A stretch of 64,000 nt of DNA. Source: Scortum barcoo (Eukaryota; Chordata; Actinopteri; Centrarchiformes; Terapontidae). The notes below the pieces were generated by a model, which searched no databases, was not told the DNA's origin, and saw only the letters and a program-made list of their open reading frames with translations. Shown here in pieces: positions 11,264 through 23,200 of the stretch; positions within the stretch are counted from its first letter, which is position 1, and each line of letters opens with the position of its first letter. Location of the stretch: positions 14,298,483 through 14,362,482 of the forward strand of contig CM041546.1 of assembly GCA_023238725.1 (NCBI GenBank). The letters are read 5' to 3'. The position numbers were made by a program, and so were the translations under genes.

Positions 11264-14200
11264 ATGTTGGAGTGCGGCATGTTGGAGAGGGACAGTCGGG
11301 CTCTTCGGAGACGATCAGCTATCCTCCTCAAACAGCTGGTGGTGGATCCGCTGCTCATCCAGTTTCTGCAGGCAGACGACATCCTGACAGAGAGCATGGC
11401 AGAGAGCATCATGGTACGTGAACACTGATATTGACCTCGGGTAATAAGCTGTCTTGATTGTTATCAATCAAATACATCAGGTGATTGTTGACAGACATTC
11501 CCCTGTCTGCTACTTACACTTTGTTGGGTACGCCTGCTTAAATTGTTGTCAGTGGGTTGATTCTTGGCTGTCAGCAGCTGTGGTAAAGATTATAGCCAAG
11601 TTTAGGCCCACTGTGTTTCCCAATCTGGGAGTCAGAGGTCAGTTTATATAGCTGTGGGGTCAAAAGATGATTATAGGGGACGTTTCAATCTGTTCACTTC
11701 TTTAGGAATTTGGTGGCAAAAGGTGGCGTACGGACGAAACACAGAAATTGCATACACACAAAAATATTGTGATTTATAACACTGTGCGCACACACATCCT
11801 ACGCCGGTTTTCCTTTATAAATCACAACCAACTCAAAATGTAGCGCTCCTTTTGTGGGCGTCATGTCATGCACATAATTGCCTATAAATACTCAATGAAA
11901 CGCCCCTAATTAATATTCATTCTACCTGACTGCATGATGATGACCATGGTGACACCGACAGAAAGGATAAAATAAGAAAATTCATGTAGTGTGAAATAGA
12001 AGATCTTATTTGGGAGGTTGACATCAGAAAAATGACTTTGCTGATGAACACAAAGTGACATTTTAAATGCCAAAAAGGCCTCAGAGTGGCAGCATGTGGC
12101 AGGACGCTGTTACATGCTGCTGCCTCTGAAGATTGGCTGAAATAAAGAAGAAGTCCCACATCAAAGTGGACGGGCGGGGGTCAGCGGACACCGGAGCTGG
12201 CAGGGATTACTGGGGAGTCACGCTTAAATGCAGTGGTGACAGAGACAGAGGGGACACAGAGGCACAAGACGCACAGATGAATCAGGTAGCTTACGTGATT
12301 TGTATCCCCTTGTTTAAAATGAGGATATCAAATGCATTCACGTTCTTTACACGTATGTTAAAAAAAGGGGGACTTCATTCATAAAAACAGTTTTAGTTGC
12401 TGAGTGTTCAGTGGGGTTTTTGGTGCTGCAGCAGCTGAGTGTCTCCACTGCAGATCGTCAGCCTGTCTTCACTAATGCAAATGAACATAATCAACTCCAT
12501 CAACAAAGTTATCACAGAATTTAAGGAAAATTAAAAATGTGTTACATGACATGAGCTGTACAATGAAACAACTGCTGATTTTTTTATTTTTATTTTAAGT
12601 GACGCATCACATCCAGATGCTGTGCAGGGTTTGGCTCAGATGGGACAGGGGTCGGGTCGGCTCAGAGCCCAACACGACCACCAGCGTCAGGGGAAAGTCA
12701 CATTATGGAGCACAACAGCCCTGTATGAATAACAATATATGAAACTACACACTCGGATCTGCCCGAGCTGAAGCATCGGAAATGGCGAAAACACAACATA
12801 TCTGAGAGGTTCTTTTGCAGTAAAAGATATCGCTGTTTGTATTTATTATCCTAATGTTTTTTGGTGGTTTATTCATTGTAAAAATGGCTTTTATCGTTTA
12901 GTAAATGAACTCTTCATATACAGTGTTAGTTTCACACAGTTACAGTTACCATCCGAGATGTCCTCTGTAAACAACCAGGCTCTAGTTAAATGCTATTTTA
13001 TTGTTTAGACAATAAACTATAGAGAGTCAACAGTGGCCCATGGTTCAAAGCATAATGGGTCAGAAAATAGTAAATCAAATCTACTATTAGATTTAATTTT
13101 TGACAAAGATCTTCAGTTTTCTGATCTGATTTCTTCTACCCCAGGCTGAGCCAACATCTCAGAAACGAAGCTGGCACTTACTACTGCTCTTACCAAAGCG
13201 AGGGCCCAGAGCCTTCAGCAGCTTCTGTGCAGCCCTGAGAGAAACTGAGCAGCAGCACCTGTGTGACCTGCTCACACAATCACCAGAAAGAGACAGCAAA
13301 GAGACGCATGTAGAGGTGAGTGTTCACATCATGAAACGTCACACACCCAACTCAAAGTTGCACAGCAGACTTAGTTCTTAGACTGTTTTGTGCTCGCAGA
13401 GTATTCAGCCTGAGGAAGAGCCAAAGGGAGAGGCAGGGCGTCTAGTCATGCAGACAACAGAAAGGAAGAGAGAGGTGAGCAGAGTGTTTTTAATGCCTCT
13501 ACCAGGATTAGTGCAGGCATTGTCCTGTTGTCATTTTTAGACAGAGCAAAAGCAAATGTTCCCAGAACTTTGTGTCATTGTATAGATTTCATAATGGTCT
13601 TCTCAATTATACATGCTTACAGTTTGAAGAAAAGTGTCTGCTATCAGCCTGATCCAATTACATGATCTTCTGCAGACATCTTCAGCAGACAGAGAAAAAG
13701 AGAGTGAGGTGAGCAGCACCTCGTCATGCCCAGTCCAAGCATCAGATAGCTGCCTGCCCTCAGAGTCATCATTCGGAGGGTTGGTCCCAGTCAGGGAGGG
13801 AGACAGAGAGACAGAGAGACAAAGGCCGAAGAGAAGAGGAGGAGATAAGCAGACAGATGTGAGGATGACAGACTACATCCATCTCATTTTAGACATCCAG
13901 ATGGTCTGGTGAGGTAGTCAGACAGCAGGCAGGAGATTCCCCAGTAGTTACATTATGACTGCAGTTGTTGTATTCCCACAGCAAAGAGCAACTGCTGCCA
14001 CAGAAGTGATCAAAATCAATGATTGTCTGTCTTATTTTGTTTGTGTAAAGCAGCTGATGTTTTGTCATTAACAACTTGTGCGTGATTTTGAATTTCAGAG
14101 GTTTGGGGACTCTTCTCTTCCTCTTTCAACCCAAGAAGGAACTGCTGTCAAAAGAGCGAGGACACACGGTGAGTGTTATTGTAGAGTGGCCTGCATTCAG

Positions 14201-17200
14201 GATAAAATAGGTGTCTCTGTGTCCGATGTTGTTGACAGTGTTTGTTTGTCTCCACGGAGACAAGGGGTGGGGTCTTGAGAACAGGGTTTATCTGTTGTCC
14301 AATTTGCACAGAAAGGGAAAAAATTGGAGATACTTCAACACTAAAACATTTTGTAGCCGTCAGCAGCTTGAGAGAGTTCAGTGTGTGAACTGGTTATTAT
14401 ATTATCTTATCACTGAGAGAAGTGTAAGTGTGGTTGCTCTAACATTTGGCTGCTGTCTGTACCTAGAGGTGCCACACCCCAAGCAAGAGTGACTCATTCA
14501 CAGCATTGTACTACAAAGTTTGTTGTAACACAACTGCTGGCAGGACCTCATAGTGATGTGAATACTTTGCATCAGCAATTCACATGTCAAAGGCAGAGTC
14601 TAACGTTGTGGTTGTTTGTGTGTCTGTGTTTGTGTGTGTGTGTGCATGCAGCAGAGTCCATGGAGTTCAGCCTGGATGCAGATAGTCCCATCAACACTCC
14701 TGTGCTTCCGTGCACTCCTGACTTTTACGCTTCTCACTGCCAGCAGGTAAAATACTTCACTTTTCATAAGGTCAGCTCACCAGGTTTGCAGTAACCTAGT
14801 CAGTTATGTTTTACCTGTGGCCATTTGGAAAAACCTCTCTGGATATGAATCAGTATAGAGCCCTAAATGCAGAGGTTCATAAATGTAGTGATTCTAAGTT
14901 GTACTCATTTATAAAAATAGTAATGGTTCAATGTAGAGTATACACTCAAGGTGTTTAAAAACCCATTCATGCCCTTTTCTTTACCATACCCTGCTGTTTT
15001 GGTTTTCTCCTTCACTTTCCTTGCTCCAGTCTTACAGAATGAATTCATCCCCTCGTGGTTTTGCCTTGGTGATCAGTAACGTGACCTTTGATCCTTGTGC
15101 TGCGCCCGACCTTGACCCAAGGAAGGGAGGTGAGGTGGATGACGAGGTCCTCAGGAAGGTCTTCACAGAGCTGGACTACCTGGTTATGGTCCACAGAGAT
15201 CTCACTGCTCAGGTAACACACACACAACAATGTGTTCAAAATGTGTTTATAGGATGTTATTTGACACAGGAACAATCTATCTTTTTTACTTGACAAAGCT
15301 GGAAAAAGGAAGTTGTAAAAAAGAGTGGAACAACCTTTTGAGCTTGAATCACTTTGAGAAAATCACATAGTGTTTGTGAAAATGTGCTCTCATATAAGAT
15401 TTGTTTGCCAGGTTTGTTTAGCCCATTTTCAGTGTGGTTATCACAAAGCAAGCACACATTTTAGTCATTTAGCTTAGTCGAAGAAACTTGGCAAGTAAGC
15501 ATGTTGGCCATCAGTGTGTTGCTCAAAGACACTTTTAGAGGACACTTTATAAAGCTGTGGGAGAGGGAACAACTTCACTTTATAAAGATTCACTACGCAA
15601 CAAAGAGTGATTGCTTTACCAACCTGTTCAGTATAAAAAAAGCCAATCTGTGTGAACCACAGTTTTTCTCATTTCTCATTTATTGTGCAGGGCATGAGAA
15701 CGTGCATTGAGAACTTCTGTCGACGACCTGACCACCGGACAGTGGACAGCTGTGTGGTGTGTCTGCTTTCTCACGGAGTGGAGGGAGCAATATATGGCAT
15801 AGACGGACAGCTCCTGCAGGTGTGTTTGATGGTTTTCCCTGCTGATATATGTAATGCCATTCAAGATATATGACATTTAAAATTTACCATGTGTCACTTG
15901 GTCAATTTCAGTTGGACTGGGTGTTTGAGTCCTTCGACAATGCACACTGTCCCCTGCTGCAGAACAAACCCAAGATGTTTTTCATCCAGGCCTGCAGAGG
16001 AGGTAAATCTCTTACTCTGAACACCCCTCTATCATCCTAAATTTTACAGGCATACAAAGTAAATAGGAAAATACATGTATGAATACAAATGTAAACATAT
16101 ATAGGCTATTCATAATATCCATGTATGCAGGTGTATAAATAAATAATAGTGGATTACACGTTCACTTAAAGTCACAAGCTTTCTGTAGTATTACTACCCT
16201 GAATACATTTGGCCAAAATAAGCTTAATTTACTGGAAGTTTAGAGTAACATGAGATGTTCAGGAGGATCTCAGAGGATAGTTCTCCTTCACATCCAAAGA
16301 AACCAGCTGAAATGTTCAAGGTCTCTGCTGAGCTCTTGGGTTCCTTCCCATGATAGTGTTTTTGGGCATTTATGATTGTGAAGGGACACTGGGGCAAATC
16401 CAGAAGGGGCAATAATACAGAAATATAAACATGCAAATATATTACTATTAAATAGCTCACAATGTGTGATAAGACTTATTATGTATATTTACTGTATAAT
16501 GCAAAGACAAAGGTCCAGCCTGCCCCTCTACATGTCCAGATGTTGCCTACTCTCTGCTGGTTTCAGGTAACCTGGGTGACAGTTTCACATCCATCCATCA
16601 ACCACACAGCTCCACATGCTTTGGATGGTTTCATAATATGCCTGATGCTAATGTTCCGTTGTAGACTTAAATGAAATATAATACAATAGATTACATACAT
16701 AGTTCAATAATAGTCCATTAACATGTAATCAATCTGTGACTTAACCAGGCTCCCAGCTAACCCTAACCCCCTGATAACCCTCAGACCCCTCGGGGGCAAT
16801 CCTAATTAGTGTGGCACACTCCCTCACTCCACCACAGGTGTGCTGTTCAAAGGCCATTAGATGTGGTTGGCCACTGCCTCTGCAAATAGCTTCAGAGACA
16901 ATGATTATTTTGCTCCCCTGATCAGGAATATGAAGATCCTGTTACTTATGTTGTTAAACAATTTCCAAGAAAGTTAAGAAAGTTCTCTGAAATAATTTGG
17001 AGAAATAGATTAAATATACTTCTGGTGCAGAAGCTGAGGTGCTAATTTCCGCTGTTGAGGGATTAGTAAATTAAAACATGTTATTATAACAGATGTTTTG
17101 AGCTTTCCCTCCTGAAATTATTTCAAGAATTTAGGTAAATAAACTGTTCTTTATATGTGATAGAGAATTTATGATATGCCTTTTTGATTTAGTTTCTGTC

Positions 17201-18471
17201 ATGGCTGCAGCCAGGAACTCCTGAATTGAGTCCAAGACAAGACCTTGTTTGAACAGCTCTGAGACTGAGTCAAAACTGAGACTGAAAAAAAGAACAAAAA
17301 CACTGCCACTGCCCGTTCAGTATTTTTTATACTGTTGACTCACTGTTGTCTACTGTTCAGGCCTGTTTTTTGCACCAGACATCAAGATGTCAGTTAAATG
17401 TTTGAGACTAACATGAAGCTGTAATGTCTTCCAGAGGAGATGGACTGTGGGGTGGAGCAGATAGATGGACCAGCGAGGACCTGCTCACCGAGCTGCGAAC
17501 AGCGGGATGCTGGGAGGGAAGGACGGGGGGACGCAGACTCCAGAGAGAGAGGGGACATGGGGAGGCCCAGGATTAAACTGCCCCAGCGTTCTGACATGAT
17601 CTGCAGCTTCGCATCTCTCAAAGGTCAGAGAATTTGTAAGTTTGTCTCTTTTGCTATTCTGGGATGGACTCGTGATTGACATTTGTCATTTAACTGAATT
17701 AGAGGTTTAAAAAAGTGATCTGTAGGTAGTATAATGAGGTGGTAGATATGTGTGCAGTAATCCATGCAATGAGAAAAGAGAGTTTGCACCATTTCAAGCT
17801 TGAGGCTAGTAGCCCGAGGCTAGATTAGACGCTGCTACCATCACAATGCGTTGTGGGTAATGCAGGTGCCAGGTTTTGAAGAATGCATGGAATAAAAAAA
17901 GTCGATGTCTCTGCTTTTTCTACTTTGATTTTGATACTTTTTTTTTTTTAAACACAGTGGGGTTAAACTGTTTTTCCATGAGAATTATCACAGTTTTAGT
18001 TGTTAACATTGTTTTACGCTTCCAGTTGTGTAAATACCAGACACCACCTCGGCTCTGTGTCTCTGCGTCTCATCTCAATGTATTAAGCCTCTATTGTTTG
18101 ATCTTCCTCCTCAAGGCACAGCAGCCATGCGAAACACTAAGAGAGGATCCTGGTTTATCCAAGAACTAAACACAGCACTCCGCCTCCATGCCAGAGACAC
18201 ACACCTGGCAGACATCATGGTGCAGGTGAACATCAACTGTCATATACTGCAATCTCGGTGTTAAATGTGCTTGTTGATTTATTTTTAAGACATTACTGTA
18301 ATCTTTCTGTCTTCTTTTCCCCCCCTCCATCTCTAGGTCAACGGGCGTATTAAGGAGCGGGAGGGTTATGCTCCTGGCACTGCCCACCATCGCTGCAAAG
18401 AGATGTCAGAGTTCACCAGCTCTCTGTGCAAAGACCTCTACCTTTTCCCCAAGTACCAGCCCCAGTACTGA
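11264..18471 (+). CDS. casp2: caspase-2
   Basis: Initiator-type cysteine protease that acts in the PIDDosome and in stress-induced apoptosis. Twelve coding exons: 11264-11413, 13145-13315, 13400-13474, 13676-13708, 14099-14168, 14652-14746, 15030-15212, 15691-15819, 15912-16002, 17435-17623, 18116-18225, 18337-18471. They join in frame to about 476 residues (human about 452). The N-terminal CARD runs from GMLERDSRALRRRSAILLKQ to the LLLPKRGPRAFSSFCAALRE segment. The p20 domain has the catalytic His in LLSHGVEGAIYG (about residue 287) and the catalytic Cys in FFIQACRG (about 330). A subunit linker containing GVEQIDG is followed by the p10 segment with RSDMICSFASLKGTAAMRNT, KRGSWFIQEL and REGYAPGT. 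The stop follows LFPKYQPQY. The ATG is six bases inside its exon, aligned with an internal position of human CASP2; an upstream start in another exon cannot be excluded. Confidence 0.95.
11690..12840. repeat. probable interspersed repeat in casp2 intron
   Basis: A compact block with words such as GCGCACACACATCCTACGCC, TTTATAAATCACAACCAACT and GTGGGCGTCATGTCATG differs in composition from the flanks. It resembles non-autonomous DNA elements I associate with fish genomes. No transposase frame is visible and the ends are not defined, so the class and limits are uncertain. Confidence 0.3.
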
Positions 18472-20200
18472 TATGCAAATATATACATGCACAGATTAAC
18501 ACACACACACAGACCAGACCATTCTTTGCATTGACGCCTCTCAGTAAGGACACACGACTGTTCATTCCACGCCTGTTACTGCCACACACTCACACATTCC
18601 CCCGTTACAACTTCAAATCCAAACAGAGGATTAATTCATTCATATTTTTTGAGTAAATACTGCCTCCTCATGCACACACACACACACACACACACATTCA
18701 TGCAAATCTTAGAGAGGAAAAAAGAGCAAGCTTATGTTAATCTACATGTACTCAGAAATGGGCAGCGTATTAGCATACAACTTACTCGTGTATCTGTGTG
18801 TCTGTGTCTATGCCAGTTAGAGGGTTTAGATGTTAATCCTTTTTAGTCAAAGACAGAATCATATTTTGTTGTTGTTTTCTTACTGCACAGCTACTTTGAG
18901 GTTTCTCCCCCTTTTTATAATGTATTTTGTATACATATCTATTTTTGTGGCTTTATTTTGTATGAAATTGTTTTTATAAGAATTTGTAACCCATTCTCTT
19001 TATCTGTATATAATGTTTGTAATTTGTGACTATTTCATGTTTTTAGTATAGTGACAGGCAGGGGGCAGCACAGCAGAGACATACGCATTTGATCATCTGT
19101 CCCATCTTATTATTCATATCTCCTGCAGTTCATGATGATGAAATTGACAACTTTTGTTTTAGTTACTGGCCGCTACAGTGGTGATTTAAGTCTTTTGACC
19201 TGCTCCCAATACAGAAGTTCACGTTATTCTCGTGTGGTTTGACTTACGAAGAGGAAAAACACTTACAGGGCAGCTTTAAAACAACATCTCGCTGTGTGTC
19301 AGTCATTTATTTTTTCACTTGTTTGTGGATGGTCCATCAGAAAAATCCGGCTTTTTAACCTTTAATGTTATGAAGGCCCTTGCTGTAAATTTCACTTTAT
19401 ATCAGCTGTGTTACTGTATATCCACCCCTGTCAGGGTGGTGGGCTGCCAGAGAAATGTGGTGCTACTTGTGGGGTCGTACACCTACAATTTGAACTATGA
19501 CCTTTTTGCTTACTCCAACTCTTAATAGTGTTTCTCCCTCTGTGGGGGGCTGCACGTCCAGTCGCACGTCCAGTCCCCCTCCAGGTTTTTGTCGTATTAC
19601 TGTTTCTGATACAGTATGGATAAAACATGTATTTCTTAGGACTTCCATAAACAATATGCAGTTTTCTACAGCAGGCTGTGCCATGTGAGGATGATCTATT
19701 TGAGAGATTTATGACCATGGAGCTGTCACACTATATTGTGTTGCCCCCCCCCCCAAACACATGCAGGAATCAATTTCTCAAGGCTTTGTGTGCATTGATG
19801 TTTCCCAGAAAAGCTCTGACCAGGCAAAGTGTGTTTAGTTACAACAGTGTTGTAGTGAAGATAACAGAATATATGGTCGAAACAGTATTGATTGTTAAGA
19901 ATCTGTAAACAAAGATGCCTTTAAGCTGTGTGTGGTGGGGTTTACCCAGGTTGGGAAGGTGCTCACTCCTTTTAACCTTTTGCTTTTTGTAATAAGGAAA
20001 TGTACTTTTAAAAAGCAAAAATATTGGAGTGGTATAAAAGGGTAAATCTCCTGCTGGGTGAGAAGTTTTGAAGGTTGATATTTGCTGCCAAGCTGCGCTG
20101 TATGCGCAGCATGGAGGGGAGGGCCAGGAGAGATTTTATTTCTGTCAATGCCAATGACTGACAAATGTTCTTTACAATAAACAGGCCATGCTTTTCAAAC
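18472..20200 (+). other. probable casp2 3' UTR with polyadenylation signal at 20176
   Basis: The first clear AATAAA after the casp2 stop is at 20176-20181. It is followed by TG-rich sequence (20206-20270), as expected downstream of a cleavage site. A UTR of about 1.7 kb would follow. It includes a CA repeat at about 18675-18695. No exon of another gene is seen. Confidence 0.45.
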
Positions 20201-23200
20201 AAGACAAACCTATGTGTGTTCCTTACAGCTGCATCTGAGTGTGTCTGTACCGTGAGTGTGTGTGGCCTCTGCACGAATGTACACCGCCACTGCTTCTGTG
20301 CATGGTCCACTTTATTTGATCCCCCTTGTTGCTGTGTTTGTGTGTGTTGTTCCCCGGCGTACAGCCCGTCCTCTCCGTTCTCAGGTATAGTGTAACTGGC
20401 TCCCTGCTATTCCGCTGCGCTCAGGGCTCACCGTGCAGGCACTGGGACGTATGTATTTCTCACACTGCCCACTGCCCAGTGATAATGTTCTTAGTGTATC
20501 AGATAGAGGCCCAGCCAGCTGTCCACAGTCATTCTCCCTTGACACACACACACACGCGCGCGCATGGCGGCGGTCAGAGTAACACATTTCTCGCTGGCCT
20601 CCGGTGTAGCTGTGAGATTAGGCTGTTATGCGCTGGCGCGTGGACCACAAAGCGGGGCGGGGTTAAGGGGGATCTGTGTGTGTCTTTGTGGTTGTCGTAA
20701 TGGCCGCCTGTCTCATAGCCCAAGGGAAGGAACCAGAGGACGAATTGGGGACGTTAAGATTAACTTGTCTGCGTGGGATGTCGTCTCTCTGGGGGGCGCA
20801 GAGTAGTAATGGTCTAACCCTGAAGGCCTGTGAGCTTTTCACCTTTTCGACGAATGATGTGTGGCACTTAATACATGTAGTTCCCTTGGTGTATTAGTTC
20901 CTCTAGATCTGAACCTGCTGCAGAGGTTAAGCAACATGGAGATCACTTTACCGTGCTCGTACAAGCTTTTTTAGGCGGGAGGGGGGTCACTGTGGAGGGA
21001 TGTTTTTTTTTTTTTTTGGGAGGACAACCATAGCATGTGAGTGTTATGGGAATTGCCTTGCATCATTGGCTGATTAGGTGTGAGCTGTCACAGGGGTGTC
21101 ATGTGCACCTTCCTGCTCACGTTGCAGGGGCAGCCCTATGGGGGGTGCCCTCCAAACCCCCACCGCTATCACTACCACCCCCTGTCCAAACAAGAACAGT
21201 CCATCCAAACATACACACCTAATGGCTGGCTGGTGGGCAGGGTGCTGCTAAGGGCAACAAGTTGTGTGTGTGTGTGTGTGTGTGTGCGTTATTAGGTGTC
21301 TGCAGTTCTAATAAAGGAAAGCGCTGCGTCCTTCACTGCCTCATCAGATGGCTTTGCTTTGTTTTGTCCGCCTGTCTGGTCTCCGTCCGTGTGTCTGTCA
21401 GGTCTGCGGTGGAGCTGGATGGCTTGCAGCCTCTGGATCATCTGGAGAAGTGCGCGCTCAGTGAGGACACCATTTTTTTTTTTTGCCCACGTAACAAGCG
21501 TGTTTGAGAATGAGTTTATAGGATAGTAAGGAACTTTAGGAGATGTTTGCATGTTTATTTGAACTGGTGTATAGAGTGTGTACAAAAAGATAGAGAGAGA
21601 GAGAGAGAGAGAGAGTGTGTGTGTGTATGCTGTTGCCCAAGCCACTGGAAATGTTGGGGTGTCCAGCAAGGTTATTTTTGGATCAGTGACAGCGAGTCAA
21701 TGGCTGCAGATGCGTCTCAAAGGAAGGCTCTGAGATACCAACAGACCCTGGTACGGTCTTTTCCCAAAATTCTTCACCTGCATGCCTGTCTGCTGTCCTC
21801 TCTGTCTCTTTAAACATCTCTTCCTTTCCCCTCATTTTGGGCCCCTCTGCCTGCCTCTCCCTCGTCTCTCTATCTGCCCACCTGTCACTTTCTCTTTTCC
21901 AACCATTTTTTTCCTGTTCCTCATTCACTCTCCTGAATTCTTTCACCACCAGCCTTTCAGTACTTTTTCTCTGCAACTGAACCTCCTGGTCACTTGTTTT
22001 CATCTGCGGCATCCTCTCTTGTCCACTCCGTCTCTCTCTCTCTCCTCCGTTCTCTTTACTTCTTCAACAACATTTCTGCTCCTTAATGTCAAGTTTATTT
22101 GTACAGCCCTCAAACACTTTCACAGTCTCCGCTGGTTTCACACCGCCCACGCTCCGAAACGCTGAGTGAAGGCGATAAATGGAAAGTCATCCCTGCAATA
22201 ATCAAGGATTTTATTAATTATTTTTTATTCTCTTCTGAATCTCTTCACTTGCCCTTTTGCTTTTGGCCGCTGTTGTTTTGGGGGCATTTCTTCTCTCTGA
22301 CCCCGTCCGCCTCCCTCTATCTGTGTTTCCCCTCGAGCCGCAGCCTTGTAAAGTCATTGCTGTTTTCATGTGTTGGTGGATATAAATACCTATATACGAG
22401 AAACCTGAGCAGACAGGTTAGATGTACGTGTTGAGATGAAGTCCTGTCACTATATCCCCTGGTTCATCTGTTTAAATGCTCATCCAGAATGATGGCCATT
22501 CCTCCCAGGAGCATCATGTCTGTCGCTGACTGACTGTTTTCATCCAATCACACCTGCTCCATGGAAATAAGTGACTCACAGCATCAGATGTGTTTTGATG
22601 TCGTACTCAGCGATTGATTTGAGGCATTTCTCCGGGTTTTTTAAAGGTCACTTTCTGCAGAGTGTGAATTATAAGACAAGAGAATTGCAGACACATGAGC
22701 AACTGAGGTCGGAGCAGCTGGGGTGTGTATAAATGTGTGAGAGCAGCCTGAGCATCTGACAAAGTGAGGGGGAGCCGTGACAATGTCTTTGCCTTCTCCT
22801 CTTCCTCCTCTCCTCTGAGACGATGGACAATCGCCCAGAGCAAATCTCCAATTCCCGGCCCTTGTGGAGCCCCTCTGCGGCCCACAGATCAGATATAAAT
22901 AAGAAATCTCAATTAACCGCACTATTTACAGGCTTGATGTCTCTCTGCAAACTCTCACATCTCTCAGGTGTGAAAGCTGCGATGGCGTCTGTGTGCGGTT
23001 GTGTGCGTGTGTGAGAGGAAATTAGAGCCTTAAAGGATTTGAGGAGTTTATGTGAAGGGCTGTTAATAGATCATCCTAATATAATTTGTTTATTCATAAG
23101 CAGCAGGATATGGAAGCTGCAGTTTTCAGGTTGATGGTTTAGCTGATAAAATTTTCACAGAAGCACACTGACAGTGTAGGCATACAACAGACGTGTGCGT

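Noticed and set aside
21037..21295. Frame containing QPYGGCPPNPHRYHYHP after an acceptor-like TTGCAG
   Set aside because: No matching donor and partner exon, and no recognised protein; kept only as a remark on the intergenic region.
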